64,000 nucleotides of DNA from Micromonospora globbae (GCF_003610785.1 NZ_RAQQ01000006.1:124001-188000), one strand, 5' to 3'; positions 27,369 through 35,971 are shown, numbered from the stretch's first letter. The notes: a model not told the origin generated them from the letters alone. Program-made: numbers and translations.

Positions 27369-28118
27369 TCACGCGAACGGGCTGAGCGCGACCCCGGCGT
27401 CGATGAGCGCGGCGCGGACCATCTCCGCCGAGGCGACGGCGCCGGGGCTGTCCCCGTGCAGGCAGATCGACTCCACCTGGCAGGGCACCACGCTGCCGTC
27501 CACCGCCACCACGGTCCGCTCGGTGGCCATGCGCACGGCCCGCTCGGCGACCTGCTCCGGGTCGGTGACGAGCGCGCCGGGCGCGTTGCGGGGCACGAGT
27601 GTCCCGTTGGGCAGGTAGCCCCGGTCGGCGAAGCCCTCGGCGACCACGCGCAGCCCGGCGCCGACGGCCAGTTGGGCGAGCACCGAGCCGGGCGCGCAGA
27701 GCAGCGGGAGCTGGTCGTCGTACTCGTTGACGGCTGCCACCAGCGCGGCCGCCTGTGACTCGTCCCGAGAGGCGGCGTGGTAGAGCGCGCCGTGCGGTTT
27801 CAGGTAGCGCACGCGGGTGCGGAACGCCCGGCAGAACGCGTCCAGGGCGCCGAGCTGGTAGATGACCTCGTCGCGCAGCTCCGCGAAGTCGTACGCGATG
27901 TGCCGCCGGCCGAACCCCGCCAGGTCGCGGTAGCCGACCTGGGCGCCCACGGCGACCCCCCGCCGCGCCGCCTCGGCGCAGACCCGGCGCATGGTGGACG
28001 GGTCGCCGCCGTGGAACCCGCAGGCAACGTTCGCGGAGGTGATGAGGCCGAGCAGAGCCTCGTCGTCGCCGAGCCGCCAGATGCCGAAGCCCTCGCCGAG
28101 GTCAGCGTTGAGGTCCAT
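27369..28118 (-). CDS. pxpA: 5-oxoprolinase subunit PxpA (LamB/YcsF family)
   Basis: 249 residues. Opens with MDLNADLGEGFGIW, the family hallmark. Continues with SANVACGFHGGDPSTM, VGAQVGYRDLAGFGRR and VRYLKPHGALYH, which carry the metal/substrate residues. With PxpB and PxpC it cleaves 5-oxoproline to glutamate using ATP. Last gene of the pxpB-pxpC-pxpA set, overlapping pxpC by 17 bp. An atypical gene order compared with pxpB-C-A in Bacillus is not seen. Confidence 0.95.
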   Translation of the reverse strand: MDLNADLGEGFGIWRLGDDEALLGLITSANVACGFHGGDPSTMRRVCAEAARRGVAVGAQVGYRDLAGFGRRHIAYDFAELRDEVIYQLGALDAFCRAFRTRVRYLKPHGALYHAASRDESQAAALVAAVNEYDDQLPLLCAPGSVLAQLAVGAGLRVVAEGFADRGYLPNGTLVPRNAPGALVTDPEQVAERAVRMATERTVVAVDGSVVPCQVESICLHGDSPGAVASAEMVRAALIDAGVALSPFA

Positions 28119-28977
28119 GGAACCTGACGGTAGTGCCTGGGCGGGCCTGCGCGAGGGGGGTCACGTCGGCCACCACCCCGACGACCGGGTACCCGCCGGT
28201 CGTCGGGTGGTCGGCCAGGAAGATCAGCGGTTGGCCGTCGGCGGGCACCTGCACCGCACCGAGCACGACGCCCTCGCTGGGCAGTTCGCCGGTGACCGCG
28301 CGGGGCAGCGGCGCGCCGGCGAGTCGCGCGCCGATCCGGTTGCTGAGCGGGCTCACGGTGTACGCCGTGCCGAACAGCCGGTCGAGTGCGGCCGGGGTGA
28401 ACCAGTCGTCGCGCGGGCCGAGCCGGAGGGTGAGCCGCAGTTCGTCCCGGGGTGGCGGGCCGACGGTCAGGTCGACCGGCGGGGGCGGTCCGGCCGGCGT
28501 GCCCAGGGGCAGCCGGTCGCCGTCGCGCAGCGGGGGCGGGCCGAGCCCCGAGAGGGTGTCGGTGGCCCGGCTGCCGAGCACGGGCGGTACGTCGACACCG
28601 CCGCCGACGGCCAGCCAGTTGCGGACCCCTCGGCTGGCCGGGCCGATCCGCAACACCGCCCCGGCCGGTACGGAGAGCGGCCGGCCCACGTCGCCCGGAC
28701 GCGCGCCGACCCGGATCTCCGCGTCGGCGCCGGTGACGGCCACGGTGGCCGCCCGGGTGAGGCGCAGCGTGCAGCCGGTCGCGGTGATCTCCAGCCCGGC
28801 GGCGGCCTCCGGGTTGCCGACGAGGCGGTTGGCCAGCCGCAGCGCGGCCGGGTCGAGGGCACCGGAGCGGGGCACGCCGAGGTGCGCGTAGCCGGGACGG
28901 CCGAGGTCCTGCACGGTGGTGAGCGCCCCCGCCCGGAGCACCTCGATTTCGCCCGCCGGCTGGTGTCCGGCGGTCAC
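28102..28977 (-). CDS. pxpC: 5-oxoprolinase subunit PxpC (biotin-dependent carboxyltransferase-like)
   Basis: 291 residues of the AHS2/KipA family. Motifs include VLRAGALTTVQDLGRPGYAH at the N-terminus, VPRSGALDPAALRLANRLVG, and SNRIGARLAG with PSEGVVLGAVQVPADGQP in the C-terminal half. Start GTGA overlaps the pxpB stop. Functions in the 5-oxoprolinase complex; older names link it to the sporulation inhibitor antagonist KipA. Confidence 0.93.
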   Translation of the reverse strand: MTAGHQPAGEIEVLRAGALTTVQDLGRPGYAHLGVPRSGALDPAALRLANRLVGNPEAAAGLEITATGCTLRLTRAATVAVTGADAEIRVGARPGDVGRPLSVPAGAVLRIGPASRGVRNWLAVGGGVDVPPVLGSRATDTLSGLGPPPLRDGDRLPLGTPAGPPPPVDLTVGPPPRDELRLTLRLGPRDDWFTPAALDRLFGTAYTVSPLSNRIGARLAGAPLPRAVTGELPSEGVVLGAVQVPADGQPLIFLADHPTTGGYPVVGVVADVTPLAQARPGTTVRFHGPQR

Positions 28978-29609
28978 GTCGCCACCAGGCGGACGCGGGT
29001 GCCGGGGGTGAGCCGGGCCGGTGGATCGCCGGCCACGTCGAAGAGCACCATCCCGGTCCGGCCGACCAGCAGCCAGCCGCCCGGGGACGCGCTCGGGTAG
29101 ATACCCGCGTACGGGCCGGCCAGCGCGACCGAGCCGGCCGGGACGCGGGGCCGGGGTGTCGGCAGTCGGGGCAGCGCGAGGTCGGCCGGGAGCCCGGTGA
29201 GGTACGGGAAGCCGGGGGCGAAACCGCAGAAGGCCACCCGGAACTCGGTGCGGGCCAGCCGGTCGACCACCGCCGGCACGGTGGTGCCCCAGCGCTGCGC
29301 GACGATCGGCAGGTCCGCACCGTCGTACGTCACGGGGACCTCGACGAGCCCGGCCGCGCCACCGGCGCTGGCCGTCCGCGGTGTCCAGGTGGCGATGAGC
29401 CGGGCGGCCGCCGTCGGATCGGGTACGCCGTCCAGCAGGACGGTGGCGGCCGCCGGGACGATCTCCGTGGCGGTCAGCTCACCGCGCTCGCGGCGGGCGG
29501 TGAGCTCGGCCCGCCACGCCTCGACGAGGCCGGCCACGTCGGCGGACGGGTCGCCCGGGTCGGCGCAGTCGAGCAGCAGGGCGTGCATCCCGACGGGTCG
29601 GATCCGCAT
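28974..29609 (-). CDS. pxpB: 5-oxoprolinase subunit PxpB (AHS1/KipI family)
   Basis: 211 residues. Contains AFCGFAPGFPYLTGLPADLA and PRLPTPRPRVPAGSVALAG, which are strongly conserved in the family, then YPSASPGGWLLVGRT. First gene of the operon. N-terminal MRIRPVGMHALLLDCAD. No strong ribosome site ahead of the ATG. Confidence 0.93.
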   Translation of the reverse strand: MRIRPVGMHALLLDCADPGDPSADVAGLVEAWRAELTARRERGELTATEIVPAAATVLLDGVPDPTAAARLIATWTPRTASAGGAAGLVEVPVTYDGADLPIVAQRWGTTVPAVVDRLARTEFRVAFCGFAPGFPYLTGLPADLALPRLPTPRPRVPAGSVALAGPYAGIYPSASPGGWLLVGRTGMVLFDVAGDPPARLTPGTRVRLVAT

Positions 29610-29680
29610 GCCGCCATCTTGGCGGACCGGCGCCGCGGGCCGCCGTACCGTCGCGGGTGGACGGGCGTGACGAGTCGCAC

Positions 29681-29715
29681 TACCTACAGGTAACCTACGG
29701 TGCCGTAACCTATGG
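29681..29715. promoter_or_regulatory. Possible operator over the trhA start
   Basis: A 12-bp palindrome TACCT-ac-AGGTA (29681-29692) runs into two direct repeats TAACCTACGG (29691) and TAACCTATGG (29706), 15 bp apart. The second contains the trhA ATG. The arrangement suggests a regulator site in the 102-bp gap between divergent pxpB and trhA. No regulator gene is adjacent. Confidence 0.35.
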
Positions 29716-30395
29716 ACGTGACGACCTCCGCACCGTTCCGGCTCAAGCCGGCCGACATTGGCAAGCCCCGGATGCGCGGCTGGCTGCACACGTACGCCTT
29801 CTTCGTGGCCGTGGTGTGCGGGATCGTGCTCTGCGCGGTCGCCGCCACCAGACCGGGCTGGGCGCCGCTCGTCAGCTGCGTCATCTACAGCCTGACCGTC
29901 TGCGGGCTCTTCGGCACCAGCGCGCTCTACCACCGTCGCGTGTGGTCGGAGCGCGGCTACCAGATCATGCGCCGCATGGACCACTCGATGATCTTCGTGT
30001 TCATCGCGGGCACGTACACGCCGTTCAGCGCCCTACTGTTGGAGCAGCGCCCGGCCACCGTGATGCTCTCGGTGGTGTGGGGCGGGGCGCTCGCGGGCGT
30101 GGCGCTGAAGGTGGTCTGGCCGCACGCCCCACGCTGGGTGTCCGCCCCGCTCTACCTGGCACTCGGGTGGGTCGCGGTGGCGATGCTGCCGCAGATCCTC
30201 GACGGCGGCGGCGTGACCGCCCTGGTCCTGCTGCTCGCCGGCGGCGCCGTCTACAGCGTGGGCGCCGTCTTCTACGCGCTCCGCCGGCCGAACCCGTGGC
30301 CCACGGTCTTCGGCCACCACGAGTTCTTCCACGCCTGCACCCTGGTGGCCGCCATCTGCCACCACATCGCCATCTACTTCGCGCTCTTCGCCTGA
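29712..30395 (+). CDS. trhA: Hemolysin III family membrane protein (TrhA/PAQR)
   Basis: 227 residues, seven membrane helices. Conserved residues of the PAQR fold are present: GTSALYHRRVW, MRRMDHSMIFVFIAGTYTPF and the C-terminal GHHEFFHACTLVAAICHHIA. These supply the Ser/His/Asp zinc-site residues of the CREST hydrolase superfamily. The bacterial members are linked to membrane energetics and lipid homeostasis rather than true haemolysis. A terminator follows at 30405. Confidence 0.92.
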   Translation: MDVTTSAPFRLKPADIGKPRMRGWLHTYAFFVAVVCGIVLCAVAATRPGWAPLVSCVIYSLTVCGLFGTSALYHRRVWSERGYQIMRRMDHSMIFVFIAGTYTPFSALLLEQRPATVMLSVVWGGALAGVALKVVWPHAPRWVSAPLYLALGWVAVAMLPQILDGGGVTALVLLLAGGAVYSVGAVFYALRRPNPWPTVFGHHEFFHACTLVAAICHHIAIYFALFA

Positions 30396-30404
30396 CCACG
30401 ACGA

Positions 30405-30438
30405 GGGCCCGTCCCCACGCGCACGATGGGACGGGCCC
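30405..30438 (+). terminator. Terminator after trhA
   Basis: Perfect 11-bp inverted repeat GGGCCCGTCCC / GGGACGGGCCC, 12-nt loop, between convergent genes. Confidence 0.8.
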
Positions 30439-30453
30439 CCGCCGGGGTGGGGG

Positions 30454-30744
30454 TCAGACGGTGCGGCCCGGCCGGCGCACCTCGCGGTACTCCTCCACCA
30501 CCCGGTCGTCCTGCACCGGCACCACCCGGTCGGTCACCACGCGGTCGGTCCGGGCCGGGGCCGTGGTCACCACCGTGCGCCGGCGGCTGTTCCAGAAGTA
30601 GAGGGTGACGAGCAGCGCCGCGACGCCGGCGAGCATCAGCACCCAGCCGACGACGGAGAGGTCGAGCCAGCCCAGGTCGGCCTCCACGGCGAACGCGAAG
30701 ATCGCACCCAGTGCGATCAGGAAGATGCTGCCACCAATGCCCAT
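30454..30744 (-). CDS. DUF6458-like two-helix membrane protein (paralog 1)
   Basis: 96 residues. Begins MGIGGSIFLIALGAIFAFAV, has a second helix VGWVLMLAGVAALLVTLYFW, then a basic and Val/Asp-rich cytoplasmic tail. Clear paralog of the protein at 31437-31706 (both start MGIG..IFLIA.GAI). I know this family as small actinobacterial membrane proteins of unknown role (DUF6458). The two copies flank sixA on the opposite strand. Confidence 0.8.
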   Translation of the reverse strand: MGIGGSIFLIALGAIFAFAVEADLGWLDLSVVGWVLMLAGVAALLVTLYFWNSRRRTVVTTAPARTDRVVTDRVVPVQDDRVVEEYREVRRPGRTV

Positions 30745-30857
30745 GGTCGCCTCCTCGGCTCTCAGCTGGCGTTACGTCCCGCCGCGGCCATCGGTGAGGT
30801 TGCGGCATCCATCGACTTACCCCGGCACGGTGATCGCCAATCGGGCAAGCTGGGGGC

Positions 30858-31394
30858 ATGACGGACGCGTACGCCGACGGACGGACACTGGTGCTGCTGC
30901 GCCACTCGAAGGCCGAGCAGTCCGAGCAGGGGCCGGACGCGGACCGGCCGTTGACCGACCGCGGGCGGGCGGACGCGGAGAGCGCCGGCGCGTGGCTCGC
31001 CAAGCACGGCCTGCTGCCGGACGTGGTGCTCTGCTCGACCGCCCGGCGGACCCGGGAGACCTGGCACGGGGTGGCGATGGGCATGACGGGTTCACCGCCG
31101 GAGGGCGGCCCGGCCGGTCCGGGCCCGGACGTCCGGTACGAGCCCGACGCGTACGAGGCGCATCCGGAGGACCTGCTGACGCTCGTCCGGCGGGTGGATC
31201 CGGCCGCCCGCACGGTGTTGCTGATCGCGCACAATCCGGCGATCTCGCTGTTGTCGGCGGTGCTGGACCCGGGCCGGGCGGATCCCGAGGGGCTGCGGAC
31301 GACCGGCATCGCGGTGCACGGGAGCCCTCGTCCGTGGGCGGAACTGGACCGGGACGGCGCACCGCTCAGCGCGGCGTACACCGCACGTAGCTGA
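30858..31394 (+). CDS. Phosphohistidine phosphatase SixA-like (histidine phosphatase superfamily)
   Basis: 178 residues. The catalytic RHS/RHG motif is LVLLRHSKAEQS near residue 14. DRPLTDRGRADAESAG follows, then the second histidine in LLIAHNPAISLL near 120. SixA removes phosphate from protein histidines (HPt domains in E. coli); the target here is unknown. ATG at 30858 without a clear ribosome site. A terminator overlaps its 3' end. Confidence 0.85.
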   Translation: MTDAYADGRTLVLLRHSKAEQSEQGPDADRPLTDRGRADAESAGAWLAKHGLLPDVVLCSTARRTRETWHGVAMGMTGSPPEGGPAGPGPDVRYEPDAYEAHPEDLLTLVRRVDPAARTVLLIAHNPAISLLSAVLDPGRADPEGLRTTGIAVHGSPRPWAELDRDGAPLSAAYTARS

Positions 31395-31424
31395 GCCACC
31401 CGCCCGGTCTCGGGCGGGTGGCTC
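31393..31424. terminator. Terminator between sixA and DUF6458 paralog 2
   Basis: Perfect 14-bp inverted repeat GAGCCACCCGCCCG / CGGGCGGGTGGCTC with a 4-nt loop. The sixA stop codon is in the left flank. Serves convergent genes. Confidence 0.88.
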
Positions 31425-31436
31425 GGCGTACGCGTC

Positions 31437-31706
31437 TCAGGAGGGTGGTGCCGTCGGCGGCGGCGGGTCGGGTGGCGGCGGCATCATCGCGGTGGGATGG
31501 GACAGCCGGTTCTCCTCCACGATGAGGGTCCGCGCCCGCTTGCGCCGGTCCTGCCAGTACCAGAGCGTGGTGAGCAGGACGGCGAGCCCGGCCAGGATGA
31601 ACACCCAGCCGACCGCGCGCAGGTCGACCCACCAGACGTTGGCCCTGATGGCGAAGGTGAGGATCGCGCCGACCGCGATCAGGAAGATTCCACTACCAAT
31701 GCCCAT
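31437..31706 (-). CDS. DUF6458-like two-helix membrane protein (paralog 2)
   Basis: 89 residues. Starts MGIGSGIFLIAVGAILTFAI, second helix AVGWVFILAGLAVLLTTLWY, then a basic stretch QDRRKRARTLIVEE and a Pro-rich end. ATG at 31706 chosen because GGGGGAG lies ahead and because it aligns with paralog 1. Function unknown. Confidence 0.78.
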   Translation of the reverse strand: MGIGSGIFLIAVGAILTFAIRANVWWVDLRAVGWVFILAGLAVLLTTLWYWQDRRKRARTLIVEENRLSHPTAMMPPPPDPPPPTAPPS

Positions 31707-31892
31707 GTCCGCTGCACTCCCCCGTGCGATGGGTCCGGGCGTGTTCCGACGTGGTCCCGCGGGGGTTACCCGCCCCGACGGCGAACCCACCCGACGCCCC
31801 GCATCGAATGCGGTCCCGCCGGGCGGCGATCCCGCGCGGTCGGCCCCGCCTTCGCGGCGTGCCTCCCGAGTGACCGGGATCGGGGGAAAGGG

Positions 31893-31925
31893 GACGGCCG
31901 GCGGGGTCGTCGCCCGCCGGCCGTC
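31893..31925 (-). terminator. Terminator of the acyl-CoA dehydrogenase gene
   Basis: Perfect 13-bp inverted repeat GACGGCCGGCGGG / CCCGCCGGCCGTC with a 7-nt loop, 58 bp past the stop of the gene on the minus strand. Confidence 0.75.
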
Positions 31926-31982
31926 GTGCCGGTCATCGCCGGAGAAGCTCCGGTCGTCCCGTCCGCGAGGGAACGGTGGAAA

Positions 31983-33839
31983 TCAGAAGGCCTCTTCCGG
32001 GAGGTCCATGACGTCCAGGTCGGTGCCCTCGATGATCCGCCGGTCGGCGCCGATGCGGGGCAGCACCTCGCGGGCGAAGAAGCGAGCGGCGGCCACCTTG
32101 CCGGTGTAGAACGCCTTGTCGGCCGCCGAGACCTCGCCGCCCAGCGCCCGCAGCGCCACGTCGGCCTGCTTCTGGAGCAGCCAGCCCACCACCAGGTCGC
32201 CGACCGCCAGCAGGAACCGCCGGCTGCTCAGCCCGACCTTGTAGAGGGCCCGGGTGTCACCGCCCTGCGCCGCACCCAGCCAGCCGGTCATCACGCCGAC
32301 GATCGTCTGGATCTCGGCGAGCGCCTTGCCGAGCGCCTGCCGCTCCTCCTTGAGCTGGCCGTTGCCGGCCTCGGAGGTGATGAACTCCTGGATCTCGCCG
32401 GCGACCGCCATGAGCGCCTTGCCGTTGTCCCGGACGATCTTCCGGAAGATCAGGTCGAGGCTCTGGATGGCGGTGGTGCCCTCGTACAGGGTGTCGATCT
32501 TCGCGTCCCGCACGTACTGCTCGAGCGGGTAGTCCTGGAGGAAGCCGGAGCCGCCGAACGTCTGCAGCGACTCGTGGCCGAGCAGCTCGTACGCCCGCTC
32601 CGAGCCGACACCCTTCACCAGCGGCAGGAGCAGGTCGTTGACCCGCTTCGCGAGCTTGGTGGCCTTCTCGTCGCCGGCCGCCTCGGCCATGGCGACCTTG
32701 TCCTGCCAGGACGCGGTGTAGCAGACGAGCGCGCGCAGGCCCTCGGCGTACGACTTCTGGAGCAGCAGCGAACGGCGCACGTCCGGGTGGTGGGTGATGG
32801 TCACCCGCGGCGCGGTCTTGTCGGCCTGCTGGACGAGGTCGGCGCCCTGGACCCGGTTCTTGGCGTACTCGAGCGCGTTCAGGTAGCCGCTGGAGAGGGT
32901 GGCGATGGCCTTCGTGCCGACCATCATCCGGGCGTACTCGATGATCATGAACATCTGCCGGATGCCGTCGTGCTTGTCGCCCAGCAGCCAACCCTTGGCC
33001 GGCACACCGTGCTCGCCGAAGGTCATCTCGCAGGTGTTGGAGACCTTGAGGCCCATCTTGTGCTCGACGTTGGTGGCGAAGACGCCGTTGCGCTCGCCCA
33101 GCTCGCCGGTCTCCTCGTCGAAGTGGTACTTCGGCACGATGAAGAGGGAGAGGCCCTTGGTGCCCGGGCCGCCCACGCCCTCGACGCCGACCGGACGGGC
33201 CAGCACGTAGTGGACGATGTTGTCGGTCAGGTCGTGCTCACCGGACGTGATGAAGCGCTTCACGCCCTCGATGTGCCAGGACCCGTCGGGCTGCGGGATG
33301 GCCCGGGTGCGGCCGGCGCCGACGTCCGAGCCGGCGTCCGGCTCGGTGAGGACCATCGTGGAGCCCCACTGCTTCTCGATGAAGAGCTTGGCCCACTTCT
33401 TCTGCCGCTCGGTGCCCTCGACGTGCAGGACGTGGGCGAAGGACGGGCCGGAGGCGTACATCCAGACCGGGGCGTTCGCGCCGAGCACCAGCTCGGCGAG
33501 GGCCCACCAGAGAGCCCGGGGCGCGTTGGTGCCGTCCAGCTCCGACGGGAGGTCCAGCCGCCAGAACTCCGACTCCATGAAGGCCCGGTACGACTTCTTG
33601 AACGACTCCGGAAGCGGAGCGGTGTGGGTGGCCGGGTCGAAGACCGGCGGGTTGCGGTCGCTGTCCGTGTAGCTGGCGGCCAGATCCTCGCGGGCGAGAC
33701 GGTCGACCTCGGCGAGGATGCTGCGCGCGGTGTCGACGTCGAGGTCGGAGTACGGCTCCTGGCCGAACGCCCGGTCCGCCCCGAAGACCTCGAAGAGGTT
33801 GAACTCGAGGTCCCGCAGGTTGCTCTTGTAGTGGGTCAT
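31983..33839 (-). CDS. Acyl-CoA dehydrogenase, FadE5 type
   Basis: 618 residues, the long ACAD form. Starts [20 protein letters not shown], which I recognise from mycobacterial FadE5. It has the ACAD core signatures [14 protein letters not shown] (FAD/substrate binding), [11 protein letters not shown] and [20 protein letters not shown] near the catalytic region, and a C-terminal extension of about 130 residues. FadE5 oxidises a broad range of acyl-CoA chains and passes electrons to EtfBA. Tandem operator-like palindromes lie just upstream (33867-33906), and one matches a site upstream of the EtfD-like gene at 59098. ATG 33839 preferred to GTG 33845. Confidence 0.9.
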   Translation of the reverse strand: MTHYKSNLRDLEFNLFEVFGADRAFGQEPYSDLDVDTARSILAEVDRLAREDLAASYTDSDRNPPVFDPATHTAPLPESFKKSYRAFMESEFWRLDLPSELDGTNAPRALWWALAELVLGANAPVWMYASGPSFAHVLHVEGTERQKKWAKLFIEKQWGSTMVLTEPDAGSDVGAGRTRAIPQPDGSWHIEGVKRFITSGEHDLTDNIVHYVLARPVGVEGVGGPGTKGLSLFIVPKYHFDEETGELGERNGVFATNVEHKMGLKVSNTCEMTFGEHGVPAKGWLLGDKHDGIRQMFMIIEYARMMVGTKAIATLSSGYLNALEYAKNRVQGADLVQQADKTAPRVTITHHPDVRRSLLLQKSYAEGLRALVCYTASWQDKVAMAEAAGDEKATKLAKRVNDLLLPLVKGVGSERAYELLGHESLQTFGGSGFLQDYPLEQYVRDAKIDTLYEGTTAIQSLDLIFRKIVRDNGKALMAVAGEIQEFITSEAGNGQLKEERQALGKALAEIQTIVGVMTGWLGAAQGGDTRALYKVGLSSRRFLLAVGDLVVGWLLQKQADVALRALGGEVSAADKAFYTGKVAAARFFAREVLPRIGADRRIIEGTDLDVMDLPEEAF

Positions 33840-33866
33840 GCTCACTGGCCCCGCTTCCGGACAGGT

Positions 33867-33906
33867 GTTACCGATCAGTAACTCCAGACTCTATTACCGA
33901 CGGGTA
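33867..33906. promoter_or_regulatory. Promoter with two operator-like palindromes upstream of fadE
   Basis: Minus strand: GTTACTGATCGGTAAC (33882-33867) and a related TACCCGTCGGTA (33906-33895) share TAC-N4-CGGTA. A promoter fits between them: -10 TAGAGT overlapping the spacer of the sites and -35 TTGTCG about 18 bp upstream. The first palindrome would cover +1 to +16. Typical of a TetR-family repressor site. Confidence 0.6.
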
Positions 33907-33980
33907 GCCAGCGACAAGCCGATCACCGAAGTGACGGCGATTACACACCTGCGGTTCACCTGCCGAGACGACGCCCTCCG

Positions 33981-35204
33981 TCAGCTCTCGGCGGCGCCGA
34001 CCTCCCAGCTCGGGACGGCTGCGGTGTCCGCGGTACGCGGACCGGGGTACTCCATCAGCACCAGGGCGATGTCGTCGTCGAGCCGGCCGTGCACCCACTC
34101 GACCAGCGCGGTCTCCAGCGAGGCCAGCCCGTCGGCGACGGTGCCGTGGCCGAGCAGCCGCCACGCCCGGTCGGCGGTCGGGAAGAACTCCCCGTCGCGC
34201 CGCGCCTCGCCGAGCCCGTCGGTGAACAGCAGCAGCCGGTCGCCGGGCTCCAGCCGCTCGACCCGCGGCCGTACGACCGGCATGAACCCGAGCGGGGGCG
34301 CGGGCGCGGGCGGCTCCAACGGGATCACCGCGCCCCGCCGCAGCAGCAGGGGCGGCGGGTGTCCACAGTTGACGATGGTGAGCGTCCCGCCCCGCTCCTC
34401 GACCAGTGCGGCGGTCACGAAGTCCTCGTCACCGACGCTGCGGGCCACGGCCCGGTCCAGGTCGGTCACGATGGCGCGCAGGTCGGCCCGCTCGTACGCC
34501 ACGTGCCGGTACGACCCCAGCACGATGCTCGCCAGGCGGACCGCCTCCAGGCCCTTCCCCCGCACATCGCCGATGATCATGCGGACGCCGTACGGGGTGT
34601 CGATCGCCTCGTACAGGTCGCCGCCGATCTCCGCGGTCGCCGTGGAGGAGATGTAGCGGCCGGCGACCGACAGGCTGCCCACCTGCGGGCCGAGTTGCCG
34701 CAGTACCGCCTGCTGGGCCACGGCTGCCAGCTTGGACAGCTCGGCGATCTCCTCGGCCTGGCGCTGCCGCACCGAGGCCACCACGGCCGCGATGCCGGTC
34801 GCCAGCGCGATCCCGGCCACGTTCACACCGTTGACCAGCGAGATCGACCAGTCGCAGATGGCGAAGGTGGCACCGATGGCGGTGGCCGCGACGCCCACGC
34901 CGAGCACCATCCGCCAGGACGCCAGCGCGGCGGCCAGGAACGGCGCGGCCACCATCAACGCGATGTAGTGCGCGCCGCGGCCGTCCGCCAGCTCGACCGC
35001 CGAGACGATCGCGAGCAGGACGACGGCCGCGCCGAGGCCGGCGCGGGATCCGGGGCTCAGCGGGCTTCGGCCCGACTGGAAGGGATGCGTGCGTACGAAG
35101 GACAGCATGCCTGATGGACGTGAACGGGTGAATGAACCTGGCCCGTCGTCCGAGGAGGTTCTGTCCGGCTGGGTCGCGCTGTCGGCCGTATCGCCGTGGA
35201 GCAT
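33981..35204 (-). CDS. Membrane-anchored PP2C/SpoIIE-type protein phosphatase
   Basis: 407 residues if started at 35204, or 375 from ATG 35108. A block of four to five membrane helices (about 60-150, for example ALMVAAPFLAAALASWRMVL) is followed by a SpoIIE/RsbU-type phosphatase domain. Metal-binding acids are in EIGGDLYEAI and IIGDVRGKGLEAVRLA, and DDDIALVLMEYPG is at the end. Such enzymes dephosphorylate anti-anti-sigma factors. The 35204 start lies 4 bp after the stop of the RlpA-like gene, suggesting coupling; residues 1-33 are low complexity. Confidence 0.85.
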   Translation of the reverse strand: MLHGDTADSATQPDRTSSDDGPGSFTRSRPSGMLSFVRTHPFQSGRSPLSPGSRAGLGAAVVLLAIVSAVELADGRGAHYIALMVAAPFLAAALASWRMVLGVGVAATAIGATFAICDWSISLVNGVNVAGIALATGIAAVVASVRQRQAEEIAELSKLAAVAQQAVLRQLGPQVGSLSVAGRYISSTATAEIGGDLYEAIDTPYGVRMIIGDVRGKGLEAVRLASIVLGSYRHVAYERADLRAIVTDLDRAVARSVGDEDFVTAALVEERGGTLTIVNCGHPPPLLLRRGAVIPLEPPAPAPPLGFMPVVRPRVERLEPGDRLLLFTDGLGEARRDGEFFPTADRAWRLLGHGTVADGLASLETALVEWVHGRLDDDIALVLMEYPGPRTADTAAVPSWEVGAAES

Positions 35205-35208
35205 CCGC

Positions 35209-35841
35209 TCAGCCGAGCACCTCGTAGCGCACGGTCATGGCGCCCACGTCGAGGGACGCGATGCTCGCGAAGGCGGCCCGGGAGAGGTCGAGGCAGCGCC
35301 CGTCGATGAACGGGCCGCGGTCGTTGATCCGTACGGTGACCGACTTGCCGTTCGCGGGGTTGGTGACCCGGACCTTCGTGTCGAACGGCAGGGTCTTGTG
35401 CGCCGCGGTCAGCGCGTCGGGGTTGAAGTTCTCCCCGTTGGCGGTCATCTGCCCCTCGGAGTAGAAGGACGCACCGCACGAACCGCTGTCCACGACGCTG
35501 GGGGCCTTCGTGGTCTTCTTCGGCGACGGCTTCGGGCTGGCCGTACGCGCCTTCGCCCGCGAGGCCGCCTGCGGGGAGCGGCTGGGCGTGGGGCTGGCGG
35601 TCGCGCTCGGCGTGGGGCTGGCGCTGGCGCTCGGGGACAGGGTGGGCGACGCGGGCGGGGTGCTGCTGGCCACCGTCGTCGGCGAGATCTCGATGGCGAC
35701 GGGCCGGGAGTCGTCCGTGCCCGAGGTCAGGCGCACGGCGCCGACGGTGCCACCGACGGCGACGGCCACGCCGACCGCCGCGGTGGCCGCGATGGCGGCC
35801 GGCGAGGAGATCCTGCGGGTACGGGAGTGCCTACCAACCAC
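35209..35841 (-). CDS. RlpA-like secreted protein (double-psi beta-barrel)
   Basis: 210 residues. An N-terminal membrane segment/signal anchor (AAIAATAAVGVAVAVGGTVG) leads to a Ser/Thr/Pro-rich spacer and then an RlpA domain (about 115-210). The domain has GSCGASFYSEGQMTANGE, NPDALTAAHKTLPFDTKVRV and VTVRINDRGPFIDGRCLDLS, which carry the conserved N-D-R-G-P motif. RlpA homologues act on denuded peptidoglycan glycan strands or serve as wall proteins. GTG behind AAGGAC. Probably an operon with the downstream phosphatase. Confidence 0.88.
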   Translation of the reverse strand: MVGRHSRTRRISSPAAIAATAAVGVAVAVGGTVGAVRLTSGTDDSRPVAIEISPTTVASSTPPASPTLSPSASASPTPSATASPTPSRSPQAASRAKARTASPKPSPKKTTKAPSVVDSGSCGASFYSEGQMTANGENFNPDALTAAHKTLPFDTKVRVTNPANGKSVTVRINDRGPFIDGRCLDLSRAAFASIASLDVGAMTVRYEVLG

Positions 35842-35866
35842 CAGCCCGGTCCTTTCCTGTGCCGAA

Positions 35867-35971
35867 TCAAGCCGGGTCGGACCGTAACGAGAGAGGTACT
35901 TCCGAAGTCAACGTGATCACGGTGGTATGCCCGTATTTGCAGTGATACGTGTAGCCGATCATCCGACCCAT
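35867..35971 (-). CDS. Possible 34-codon ORF upstream of the RlpA-like gene
   Basis: Encodes MGRMIGYTYHCKYGHTTVIT followed by a short tail. It has one CxxGH half like that of zinc ribbons or RbpA-type proteins. Its codons (TAT, AAA, CAT) are far more AT-rich than those of neighbours. It ends 25 bp before the RlpA-like GTG. No good ribosome site. It may be a leader ORF, a remnant, or chance. Confidence 0.3.
   Translation of the reverse strand: MGRMIGYTYHCKYGHTTVITLTSEVPLSLRSDPA

Noticed and set aside
22582..27372. A very long open frame on the minus strand, antisense to the Trp/Gly-rich and NHL genes
   Set aside because: It mirrors two sense genes with good ribosome sites, domains and terminators. 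Its Arg/Gly/Pro composition is that of GC-skewed antisense frames, and it crosses a terminator.
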